A DNA stretch of 64,000 nt. Source: Toxoplasma gondii ME49. Taxonomy: Eukaryota; Apicomplexa; Conoidasida; Eucoccidiorida; Sarcocystidae. The stretch covers positions 6,294,400-6,358,399 of the forward strand of contig NC_031476.1 of the NCBI RefSeq assembly GCF_000006565.2, read 5' to 3'. Under the pieces are notes generated by a model. It was not told where the DNA came from, did no database searches, and was given only the letters and a program-made list of their open reading frames with translations. Of this stretch, positions 1 to 12,300 are shown piece after piece (within the stretch, counting starts at the first letter, position 1; each line of letters begins with the position of its first letter). Both the position numbers and the translations under genes were made by a program.

Positions 1-39
1 CACGCGACCAGTTGCCTGCATTCCGCATGCACAGATATA

Positions 40-78
40 CGTAGATATATTCCTATATGCATATATACATATATACCG
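40..78. repeat. AT-rich imperfect microsatellite downstream of the giant gene
   Basis: Interrupted TA/CATA repeats just beyond the likely 3' end of the BLTP2-like gene, similar in type to 5101-5160. Confidence 0.55.
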
Positions 79-347
79 AAATATCAAACCGAGAGATGCG
101 TAGGAATATCTCTCGTGCTCTGTAGGACACTGTCTGTAGGCCTTTCTTCCGTTTGTCAGGGCTCGTGCTCCGTTTGCCTTGAGTGTTTTCGTCTTCTACA
201 TCTGCTGGAGGATTTCCTGTGGTTATCACTGTTTTTCGTCGCCGTGCTGCGTCTTTCGCTGCGTTTGCACTTGCGCTAGCACTCGCCTTTTTTGACTTTG
301 TCTTCCTACGTGTTCCAGTTTCTTCTCCCGGCTCCGTGTGTCTCTCT

Positions 348-3300
348 TCACTGGCCCCCGCCTCTGACTTCCTCTCCCGCCTCTCTCTCCACAGCCTAGG
401 CAAAAGGTTCCACACGAGGCGTCAGTGTCCCGCTCGACTGCGCCTCCGAAACATGTTCCAGTGTCTGCGCTTCTGGCCTCACCTGTCTGCCCACAAACCA
501 GATGTACTTGTCGACCATGGCCTTCCACGTCTTCAGCTTGTCTCTCTGAACGAAGGGTTTGAACTCGAGGAGAACGTCATTCAGGTTCACGGCGCCCCGG
601 TACCGGACAAGCGCGACGATTGGCGAGATGCGTACGTGCCGGATGAAAACGAGGGACGGCGCAGACGGGGCGTACGAAGTGTTTGCCTGAGCGAAATTGG
701 CTTTGCTGACCTCGCTGCCTACAAACGCAGACGCACCCGGCTGGATAAAGGCCGACGTTGGCGGCGAAGAAGCGGGGCGAGCCACAGCGCCAGGGACAAC
801 ACCTGCCGGGTCCGAGGCAGACGCGTCAAGACTCCCAGTTTCGCTCTTTCCTCTCGCTTCCCGGTCCTCAGCGCCTCTCTCGTCTTGCGAGAGAGACTGA
901 GCTGATGCGGGCAGCGACGCCCCGGAACCTGACGCCATCTTGGTCTGGCCGTCGTCGCTGGCGGGGCCGGCGAGCGCCGCCTTCGCGCCCTTTGGGGCGC
1001 TGGCAGAAGACATCAGATTTGAGTGGCTCTGACCCACAGAGGCCGCACTGCCCGCGCTCTTCGCCTTCGGATGAGTAGAAGGCAGCGCAAGATCTGCCAC
1101 AGGCGCAGCAGCAGACGATGGCGGAAAGAAGAACCCGTAGAGCTGCTCCACGAGGGCGGCAGTCAAGCGCACGCGAAGGGGGTCGATGTGCAGAATGAGG
1201 GAATCGAATACCTGAGGCAACCGCACTCAATGACTTCAAAAGATGCACACTGGGAAACGCATACACACCGCCACAACCCTCTCCCTCCTCTGCACCTTCG
1301 TGGGATTCCTACGTTTCTATAAACCACCTTTTTCTTTTCAAAGTATAAAGGTAAATATGAGTTGGACGTCTGACGTTGATCATGTAAGGGCACACGACAT
1401 ATCCACAGGCACGGAAGCGTCTCATTCCTCTCCAACGCTGTCCATCCTCGTTTCGTTCCTCTTCAGACTGTCACATGCCAACCGGGATGTCTTTTTCTTC
1501 TGTTCCGTCTCTGCGCCTGAACATCCTCGCTTCCTTTTCTTCTCTAGTTCGTCGCCCCGTCGAACCCCGCCTTCGGGGACGCTCGCCTCGTGCCACATCT
1601 CACCTGCCAGACAGCGCCGCCGAGGTCGACGAATCGCCAGCTGCACCGGATTGAGATTGCATGAGCGGAGACTTTCGATCTCGGTCCGCGGCTGCCTTGC
1701 GGGTCTCCCAGAAGTTGCTGGAGCAGTTTGCCCCTTTGCCGGCCTTCCAAGTCTTCATTCCAGTCGAACGACGCCGCTTTCCAGTCGTCCTTCGTCTGCA
1801 ATCTGCTTTCGACGTTGCGCACGGGGCCGAACTGGCTTGAACCTTCGGCGCTCTCGCCGCGCCCCCTTCGCGCGCTTCCCGGCCGTGTGGCTGAGAGTGG
1901 AGAGCCGGACGACGGCGAGCCGCCTCCGCCTTGGGAGGAAGTGGCTCCGCCAGAGCTCTGGAGAAAGAAGGCGGTTCGGTACGCAGAGAGGTCCAGAAAG
2001 ACGTCTTGTTCGTCATCGACCGCAGAGTTGGGCTGCAGAGCGAAAGGACAGAAGACCCATGACAACGACTTGGCACCGACCGCACAGGATCGTAACGGAT
2101 CAACGCGTTACGGTACGCAGTGTGAATACTAGAAGAGCGCAGAGCTTCAGTGGAAGAAGCAGGGCTTCTGTTTACTGTCATCGCTCCCATCCCAGGAGGC
2201 GAACACAAAACAAAAAACACTCCAGCAATGAGCATGCGAACAAATAGGATTGGAGGGTCCCAGAGCGACAACCCGTCTAGCACCTCTGCCTTCGTATCGC
2301 GTTTTTGACGCGTTCCCTCCCATGAGGTGCGTCTCGCGGGCACCGAAGCGCGGGAAAACCTACATGGAGGACGTCGAGGAGCGGCGTTATCACAGGAGAG
2401 GCGACAGCGCCAGGTGGAAAGAGAAGCATGAGGAGTTCGGCTGCAGAGAACGGTGCGTCAGACCAGTATCTGTTTTCGCCTTCGTGGTGTCGCCTCCAGG
2501 CATGCTTCTTCTTGGAATAAACTCGAGTCAGTGTCTCGTCTTCGCTTTCTGTCGACGCTGCAACCCCATCCCCTTCTGAGTCTTCCCATTTGAGGCTTCG
2601 CCTGCTACGTCGCTCTTCGTCCCCCCAGGAGTCTGTTTCCTCCACGTCTTCTGCCGCAGAGGAAGGGTCCCCGGTCTTTCTCCGCGACTTTCTGCGCTCA
2701 TCTTTGCCTCGCTTGCTCTCGCCGTGAATGCCGCCGTCGTCCTCACTGCCGACGCGGTGTCTCCTTCCGCGGGGCTTCGTGTTCGCGGCCGCGCTACGGT
2801 CTTCACCAGACGGAGTTCTCGTTCCAGGGGGTAGAGAAGAAGCGGCGATAGATGAGAGACCTCGCTCTGTCTCGGTCGCGTTAGGAGTAGCCCTAGCAGA
2901 CGCTTTGCCTCTCCGTTTTAGCCTCATGTCCATCTGGCGCCTGCACCATTCGGTGGCAGCGCCCACGAACTTGCTGTGGGACTGCGAACCGGAGGCCAGG
3001 GGCGGAAGCGTGGCTCCGCGCGAGCCGCTGAAGGGCTGCGCCGCATCACCCACGAGGGCTTGGAGCCGAACGTTCTCCCCTTCGTTGTGATCTTCGATTC
3101 CGAGTGCTGACTCTGCCTTTGATGCACAGAGAGGCAGCATGGGGAAGGAGCGCGCGGACTCGCCGTCATCGTGAAACGGCGCCTCAGCCGGAGACGCCGC
3201 AGCGGGTCCAAAGACCGGCGGCGAAGAACTCGCCGCTGGCGAAAAGGAGACACTCTGGGGCGAGGGGATGCCGTGCGTCGCCTTTGCGCGACTGATGAAG

Positions 3301-6300
3301 CGTGAGGAGGGGAAAGGCACGAAGAAAGGCAGGTCTCGAGTAGAACTCGACCGCGACGAGGGATCCGCAGAGACGACGCCGCTTGAGCTTTCGCCCTCGC
3401 CGAAGTCGTCGCCTCTTGCTTCGGCCGTTTCTTCGTTCTCTCTCTCTTTGTTCTCGTCTCTGGACCCTTTCTGGCCGCGCTTCTCGCCCCCGTCCTCCAC
3501 AAACTCACCCTCAGCCGCGCTAGGGCTTCCGCGGTCTGCGTCTCGATGCCGACCCCCACAGTCCTCCTCCCCGAGGCCGTCTTTCTTCCCTTCTTGCTGT
3601 GTGCACATGTTTCCGAACATGTCACCGTCGTGTCTCCCATCGTCATCGTCCTCCCAGGCGACCAGAGACCCGCCCTCAGGCGCCCGTTCGCCTCCGATCA
3701 CTTCGGACGCCGAGCCGGTGTCTGCGAAGCTGGACTTCGCCGACGCGATTTCCTGCATGGGCATCTGGGGATCTGCGTCGTCACTCGCGTCCACTTTTTT
3801 CTTTCTTCGTAGACCTCCTAGCACCTGCAAGGCTCGATCGCGTACGCCAAACGTAGAGAACCGTGTTCTGCCAGGGACAGAGAAGGAAGAACTGATGCTG
3901 CTCGCCGCGTCGCCCTGGGCGTTGTCAGAGACAGTGCTGGAGGGTCCCGTCGTTTTGCCGAGGTCTCCCCCACGCTCGACGCGGCTTTCAGAGCCCTCGA
4001 CAGAACTCCTTCGCCTCTTTCCCAGACCTCTGAGAAGCGATTTCACCTTCTCAGTCTGCAGAGAGAGCCGCGGCGCAGTCGCCTGCCGCGCTCGACCTCG
4101 GACCTGGCTTATTACGCCAGGGGGGTCTCCGCCGCTGGAGAAGAGAATACTCGTCGCCCTGTCTAGGTCCAGAGCGTATAGGCCGGAAGGCGAGGAGGTC
4201 GCAGGCACAGCGGCGGCCGAAGAGCTTTCTGAGAGCCGCTCTGGACAAGCGGGCGCATGCAGCACAGAAGGTGAAGAAAAGAGAGAACACGCGGAGGCAG
4301 CAGAGGCAGGAAAAGCAGGAGACGCAGTCGCGCAAGGCCGAGGTGGAGACGAATCAGGAGACTCGGGAGGAGCAGAAGCGACGACGTCGCCCGGGCGTGC
4401 TTCAGAAGGCGGCACCCGGCTTGACGGAGGTCCGCTAAGAGGGGACAGGCCCTCTAAGGCCCCGCGTGGGGCCCCAGCTGACACAGGTGCGCCCGCAGTC
4501 CCTGCAGGACCCTTGGAGACAGCTCTCCCCAAAGAGAGAAGTGAAGAAGAGGACGAAAAGGAAGAAGACGAAACGGAAGAGGACGCAGCGGAAGGGGACG
4601 AACCTGAAGAAGCTGTTGAAGACGCGGAAGAAGTTGAGGCACAACTGGGGCGCCGGCGGCCCGGCGGAGGCGCAAGGAAACCCGGAGGGAGGTAGGCGGA
4701 GGCGATATGAGCAGAACAGGAAGACGGAAAAGAAATCTGCGGTCCACTGCGAGTTGGAGAATTGTGGACGGAACCTTGCGCGGTGACTGCTGGCACATCT
4801 CGCGGAAAGAGCTGCAGGATGCTCCACTCGGCCAAGTCAACCTGCGCAAGCAAAGAATAGAGATATGTGCAGGATGAGCCAACCACCTGAAGACAGCGTG
4901 AGACGATACATCGCTCGTCTTTCATCGAGATTTTGGCGTCCCTCTCCGCTCAACCTCTGTTTCTGCTGTGGCCCTTTCCCAGTAACCTGCCGCGTGTTCT
5001 CCTTTGTTATACCGTCGAAATCGAGATCCGCAACCCCCGTGTGTCGCACTCAGCAGCAAGGTTCCTGATCCACATACGTCCTCAGGAACCCCTCCTGCAT
5101 ACGTATGTATATATATCCATATATATGTATATCGAAATAGCATATATGCATATATTTATGTGTACGTGTACATGGGCGTGTGACTACACTAATGTTCGCT
5201 TTGGCGACTGTGGCTTTACCTCGAGGCTGGTGCGGTGTTCTTTCGATCCCTGGAGGGCGGTGGCGGCGGAGAGTCTGCGGCTAGTGAAGCAGCAGAAGGG
5301 AAGGTTTTTGGGCCCGGCGAGAAGGGACCAGCAGACCTCGTTGATGAGGACGTCCGCGAGGATGACTTTTTCTTCTCCAGGTGCAGCCGGATTTGGTTTT
5401 GAGGTTTCTTCTTTCGGCTGACTCTCTCCACGTCTCGCGTCTCCTTCTCGTTTAAGTGCGTCGGCTTCGCACGCCTCACGCCACGCCCACATAACGCCTC
5501 TATCAAAAACCTCGCCGTTCGCTTCTCTCTCTCGCCGCTCTCGCTCTTCGTCAACTGCAGCCGCGGCCGCGGCGGCTGCTGCGGCGAAAGCCGCCACCCC
5601 GCCGCGACCCCGACCGTCTGCACTGAAGCAGCGCGGCCTCCGGGAGGGCCAGTTCGGAAGAGGAGCGGCCTTGCCCCCTGTGGAAACACGCTGGCTCCAG
5701 CACGTCCCCGGGTCTCTCCCTCGCTCTCGGTCCGAGTCAACACAGGCGTCTTGCGTCTGCGCCTCGACAGCGCTGCGGCCGCTCTCTCGTTCTTCCTCGG
5801 CCTGGAGGTAGGCGATCAGCTGCCGGCGAATGGCGGCCGTCCGGAAGAGGTTCGTTCGGCGGGGCTGGGTCGGCGCAGACGCCGGGGCCGGAGGCCTGTC
5901 ACGGGCGGCGAACGGCAGCGAGGCGCCGCGCTCTTTCGCTCCGGACTTGCTCGCGTTGCCCCGGATCTGCCCTCGGGGTTGCGTCGCCGGTGGGGAGGGG
6001 CCGGCAGGCGGAGGCGACGCGAAGGAGCTCAGCTGATCTTCTTTGATCGAGGCGAGACCCAACTCGCTTGCCTCCTCGTCCTTCGTGCCCTCGCCTTCGG
6101 CTCCGTACCGCGAAACGAGGTCTTCTTCCTCCTCGTCTTCGCTGGACGAGCCGGGGCCGGCGCCCCGGTCGTTCTCGCCTTTGTGTCTGTGGCGACTGGC
6201 GACGCGTCCTCTGCGCGCCGCGGGAAACGCAGCGTCGGTTAGGCCTCCACCCACCTCGCTGGCTGGGTTGCCGCGACAGCCCGCAGCCGCAGCCTCTTCT

Positions 6301-9300
6301 CTGTTTTCCAGGAGTGCAGCGGGGTCAAATGGTCCGCGCTTCGCCCGCGAGCTCGAAACAACTGAATACAGCCCCCCCGTTGCCCCGCGAATCGCCGCAG
6401 CTGCGGCGGACGCGGCGGCTGCAGCAGCGGAGGCCGCCATGGCGCCGCGGGAGACCTTGCCGGCAGCAAGCGAAGCCGCACTGGGTTGCTTTTCTCCGCC
6501 GGTGAAAAGCGGCTGCGGGTGTGCGGTCAACAGCGCGGATTCAGCTCCCTTACCAGCGCCTGGGGCTGCCTTCATCGACAGGTGGGAGAGTGGGGCCTTC
6601 TTCTTCGGCGCCGGAGCCCGGCCCTTGAGCTTCACTGTGCGCACCAACAGAAAGGAGTGTGTGAGGTGCTGCAACAGACGGCAGACGTCGGCACTCGACA
6701 CCAGGAGACACGTGTGACAAAACAAGCGGCTGGAGGAGCGGCCCATCGGCAGGCCCGTCTCGGCCATCAGAGACAGATCGGAGAGCCACAAGAGAGGCTT
6801 AGCGACGCTGCTGGAAGTGTACCGGTGCGGCACCTCGCAGAAACCCGATCCGGACGCTCGGCGCGCCTGCCGCGGCCTTCCCGCGGCCTGCGTTCCGCCG
6901 TGGGCAGCTCGCCGTTTTGCATGCGTCGGTCCCGTGTCTCCACTGTCGCTCCGGCCTTGGCGCGCTTCCCGAGCAGGCGAGCGAGACGAAGATCCGCGAC
7001 GCTGGCCCTTTCTGGAACTCCCCTCGGGTGTCTGGACGGTCTGTGCCTGAGTCACGCTTGTCAGGCTCGCCTTCGTTTCTCCCGCGGCGTCGCGGTGTCC
7101 GCTTGTCTGCGACTCAGCACTTGACGCCTGTTGCGTCGCCGCAGGACCGGCCAGAAGCGCGCTGAAGGCTTTCGCGAGGCCTAGGCGCACCGAAGCACGC
7201 CTAGCGTCGCCCTTGTGACTGGCGCTTCGCGTGATATCGCAGGGGCCGGCCTGCTGAATGCTGGCTGTCAGAGCGGCTTGTGGATAGGCGGCAGACGCCG
7301 AAGAGTCTGCGAGGCGCGACACGCTGCCCTTGAAACGGCTTTTCCCGGACACCAGACGCGACTCTGCCAGGCGGTGCCCCGCAAGGCTGGTCGCTTGAGC
7401 CTGCGCGGAACGGGGCCGAGAGTCTCGTTCTCCCTGTCTCTCGGTCTCTCCTGTCTCTGTGCTCTCCACATCCTCGGTATCGGAGGCCCAACTCCAGGAT
7501 TCGCTGTCGGAGCTTGTGAACATCTCGTGTGAGTCTGCATTGTGGCTCACCTCACATTCAACTTCGTTCCGCTGCTTCGTCCCGCGGCCACAATCGCGGG
7601 ACCGGCTGAGACGCTCTTCTAGTCGACGAGCCGCCTTGCCCAGGCGCCGCGCCCCTCGACTGCGTTTTTGCCCAACGCGCTTCTTGCGCATCCCCAAACC
7701 CCCTGACTGAAGGTGGGCCTCGGGGCACACAGCTCGCCTCTCTGCTGACACCTCACTGTCTCCGTCGCTTTCCAGAGACAGCCGCCTTTCGCCGGTTCGC
7801 TGCCCAATCGCCTTCCGCCCGATGCGCCGTCGCTGGTACGTGGCGTCTTTGGCACGCTGGAAGCTGCGAGCCTGCCGGAGCAGACCCGAGGGCATAACCT
7901 TCGACGCCCCACAGACTTCAGCAGACTGCTGCGACTCACCTCGTCGCTCGCCTCGCTCCATTGCCTCGGAGCCGAGACTGAGGAGCGAGAGAGGCAGCCT
8001 TGACACGTCGCCGCCTGCCGCGACGGGGAAGTGCAGACCGCCGGAGGCTTTGTCCTTGCTCTTCGGAAAACGGAGAGCCGAAGGCCTTGAGGATGCAGCA
8101 GGGGCAGCCGAGTGACTCAGCTGTTGCGTCTGGCGTCGCTTCGACCCCTCAGGGAAGGCGGCCTGCAGCCGCGTCGTTGTGCTCTCGTCTAGGTCGCGCC
8201 CCGGACTCCACAGTGAGTAGAAGGACTCCACTGACGAGCAGGAGACAGAGCGGTTGTGCATGTCGAAGAACTCGGCATCTACGTCGCTCTCCGACGCCGC
8301 GCGTAGCACAGAGTCAACGTGGTGCATGCCATCTTTGAAGCTCTTGACATCTCGGGTCCAGGCGCCCGGCTTTGTTCGGTGCGCTTCGTTGCCTTCGCCA
8401 GACCCGATCCCTCCCGCCGCCCGCGCGGCCCTTCTTTCCTTCGTTCGCCGCTCGCCTCCCGCCCTTCCATTGCTTTTTGGATTTCTCTGGTGAGGTCGCT
8501 GATGGCGCACATCTTCTGAAAGCGACAGCCGCTGTCCCCGGCGCTCAGGTCGTGCCCCGCGGTGCCACAGCAGGCCGCCGGGCGCCGCTACAGACGCCAC
8601 AGAGCCGCAGAGCGGCGACACCCGACACAGAAGGTCAACGGAGATTCTGGAGGCGAGGGGCGACGTGGAAGAAGTCTGTTCGCGATCTCCAATCTGAAGG
8701 AAGAAAACAAGACAGGAACAGTGGAAAATGAACCATGCTATCCTGGGCGATTCTCAACACAGTGAGCGCACGTGAGACGCTGGAGTCGCGGCTCTACAGA
8801 GGAAAACACCAATCCTGATGACGATGAGCAGACCTCGCTCTACAAGCCGTCGGGAGAAAGTGGCACTTCAAGGCAAGACCCGAGCGGACACGAGAGACTC
8901 GACGAAATTCATCTTTCTGTTGACTCTCCGTCTTCGCTCACCTTGCCTTCACAAGCAAGGCAGGATCTTGCGGAGAGAAGGAGAGAGACAGAAAAAACGC
9001 AAGACACACGAGAGGAAAAGAATGCGAGGAGAGAAGCAGGCACAGAAAAAAGAGAAACACAGAGAGCCGAGCCAGGACGACGGAAGGGCGAACATGAGAA
9101 AGACACGCAGGTCTGGTAAGAGCCGAGAGACTGTCTCCCTTCGCTCTCGGACGGACACCGACAAAGCCACCCACCTTTATTCGGCACTTCACAGCGATCT
9201 GGGCGGCCGATAGAATCAACTGCGCAGTGGTTCGGTCCCTCAGAGAGCACCGGAGATCGTCGAGGGCCTTTTCTTCGGCGAGGGCCTCTCGCGCTTCCTC

Positions 9301-12300
9301 CGCTTCCAACGGAAAGACCTCGAGACATTCTCCCCGTCGCCAGTCGCCCCAGCCCTGCCGCCGGGCTGCCTCGCACATGAGTGCGAGCGAGACAGGAGCC
9401 CCTGGGGCCTCAATGGGTGCCGCAAAGAGCAGACTGTCGCTGGGCAGCGGCCGGAGGAGAAAGGAAGACGCTGGCACGGGAGAGCATGCGTCGTCGGCTC
9501 TGTCCACATAAGGCATGCAGAAATCTGACGGGGTAGAGCAGGAAGCTGAAAACAGAAGCGTGTCTGATCCGTTAGTCGTTGAGTGAGTTGCTGAGTCACT
9601 TCGCTTGACTCGGGATCTCGACCCGTCGCAAGACGCCGAGCCACATGCCTTCGGACCGCCAACTGGTCCAGGTTCCGCATCCAGCGGCATGAAGAAAGGC
9701 GAAGGTTCGGGTCCCAGCGGTGTCTTCAGCAACCCCCAGGAGCCTTGCTTCTCGTGCCTCTTCGTGCCTCGGAAATCACGAATCGCAATTTCGCTCTGGG
9801 ATGTCTCCACTGTCTCCCGCGCCGTCGCGGCCTCGCACGGGTCAGACGAGGTTCCAAACTGTACTCTGTCTCCTAGGCCCTTCTTTCGCTCTTCCTGTCT
9901 CCGCACTTCTCTTGATGCCAGATGTCCGCTGTCGCCCCTCCCCACCTCAGCTCTGCCTTCGCCGTCTGTCTCCTCGCCTTCTTCCTCCCCGGCTCTTCTC
10001 TCGCTCTCCGCGTCGTCGGCCTCGGAGTCGCTTGCGCCCCCACTGCCTGTGAGGCGTGGTGCGAGCAGCTGGTGGTGCAGCCAGGCACCGCATCGAATTT
10101 TCGCGTACGGCTGGAGAAGAGGAAGCATGTCGGCGTGGGCGCTTTCTTGTCTGAGTTGTCCGGGCAAAAGCAGAGGCGAGGGCGAGGGCAGCGCAAGGCA
10201 CTTGTCGCGTGTTTCCGTACCGTCCGCTTTCAAGGCCGACCAGTCGACGCCGACGCGGAGCGTGGACAGCCAAGGCGAGGCGGCGATATACGAGCCGCCT
10301 GCGACCCGGCAAAACACATCTCGAGGCAGCTGGAGAAGGTCGTCATCGACCGCCACGGGGGCCTCCCAGGTGGCCAGAGACGCTGGCGGGTCGCGTGGAC
10401 GGGCTGGGAGGGCAGTGCTTCCGAAGGCGAGACTTGCAGACCCTGAGACCGCGAAAGGACTGGCGACAGGCGCCACATTGCCGCGCGCCGGGGAGAAGAG
10501 CGGAAGGGGCGGAGCGGTGGTTTGAGCAGCCTCGATGAAGTGCGCATTTGCCTGAGGGTCGACACAGAGCAGCGTCATGTCGATCACCACGAGAGGAGCC
10601 GAGGGTTTGCAAGACAGCTCGGAGGCATCAGATCCCCCGACGCGCCGGCGCTGGCCGACCGTGGCCTCCCGGCGACTCTTTGTGGCGGTCGCGAGCGCTG
10701 CGACCTCACCAAGCTGCTCGCAGAAAGATAGCAGGAGGGCCCGACACGCATCCGCGAGGAGCATGACGTGGTGAAAGCATACCAAGGTCGATGGCGAGAT
10801 CAAGACAGTCGGCGCACTGACGATGCAGAAGAGTTGCATGCGTCCGATTCTAGGTTTCGAAGCAGAGGAAGTGGCGAGAGAAGAGAGCGCTTCCTGCCCA
10901 CCAGATGCTGAAGAAGAAGGTCCGGCTGTCCCCCTTGGACGTCCAGACACGCTTCGCCGGGCACGACGGGCGCCGTCCGCATGTGGGTCGCGGCTTCCAG
11001 CGCCCTCATCGGACTCGCCGCGCTTCTGGCCGCCCTGCCCCTCCTGCTCGCTCACTCTCTCGTTCTCCCGGAGAACTTCCACGCGGATTCCAGGGACGCG
11101 GACGCAGGGCAGAACGAGCGACTGGGGCTCAGGGACAGGTGGAGGGACTCGGACACCGCAAAGCAGCGCGAGGGCTGCAGGAGAGACACGGCCCAAGGCG
11201 GCGCTTCCGCGACCCCCACGGAGTGACCACTGCCTGTAGCCTCCCTCGTTTCCTCGCAGCTCCATCTCCGATCCCTCGCGGCTGACGTGCCCAACGAGCG
11301 CCCGCCCCGCGTCAAAGTCGCGCTCGGCGTCTCTGGTAGGCTCTGCAGGGATGCCGGCACCTCGGAGGCCCCAGCGCGAGACGCAGAGAGTGCCGGGGAC
11401 CCGCCGCGAGAAGGCCGCGGCTCGGCGGGCCTTCCGGGAGCCACCGCCAGAAGCCCCAACGCCTGAGATCTCGGGGAAACTCGACGATGCCGAAAATGAA
11501 GTTGAGTGCGAGATCGAGGACGAACTGGACGAGACAATAGGGTCAGATACACGTCTGCCAGCGGCCTCGCGGTCGCACACAGGCAAAGGCTCAGGCGCCC
11601 ACCTCGCTGGCGCACTGGGGTCCTGTAGGTGACCCAGATCCGAGTGAGACAACTCCGCAGGCTTCGAGGTCCTCGAGTATCGACTCTCGAGCTGCTCCTG
11701 TGTCGGGAGGGCCTGGCCACCCTCTCGCCCTAACTTTCTGCTCCCAGGAGATTGAAAGCAGCTGCCCGCCGCAGGTGTCGGAGAAAAGGAAGAAGCGCAG
11801 CCAGAGACAGGGCCCGCAACCCGTGGGTAGCGCAGCTGCGAGGCCCGATCCAAGGCAGACGTGCGACGAGAAAGAAACGAGTTGGATGAGGGCGCCGCCG
11901 GGCACTCAAACCCAAAGAAAGTATGGTGAACAATCAGGACGCACCGTCGAGTTTTCAGAGCGAATACGGCGCCACCACCGACATGCATGGGCAGACACGA
12001 AGAGGTAGGAGGCGCCTGCGTCGGCCCACTGCGAGAAGGAAGAGAAGGCAAGTGCGGGTGCTCGTCGTTGTCGCCGAGGGATATCTGTGGCGCCTCCCTG
12101 TGTGGCGGTTGCCCCCTCCTCACTAAAGGGTCGCTCACGTCGACGCCCCCTCGAAGCCCTTCAATGCGAGGTGCCTCGTCTACGCCGCCTTCCACGTCTC
12201 GTCCTGAGAGACACGAAGACGTCTCGGTCGATTCCCGTTCGTTTTGAGAGTGGCGGTGTCTCTCGCGCTCGTTCGCGTCCAAGAACGCCGAGGTCAGTTC

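Noticed and set aside
3268..4695. 475-codon plus-strand open frame
   Set aside because: It lies opposite a GC-rich exon of the giant gene. Its Glu/Ser/Arg repeats mirror the Ser-rich minus-strand frame, and it has no motif or splice support.
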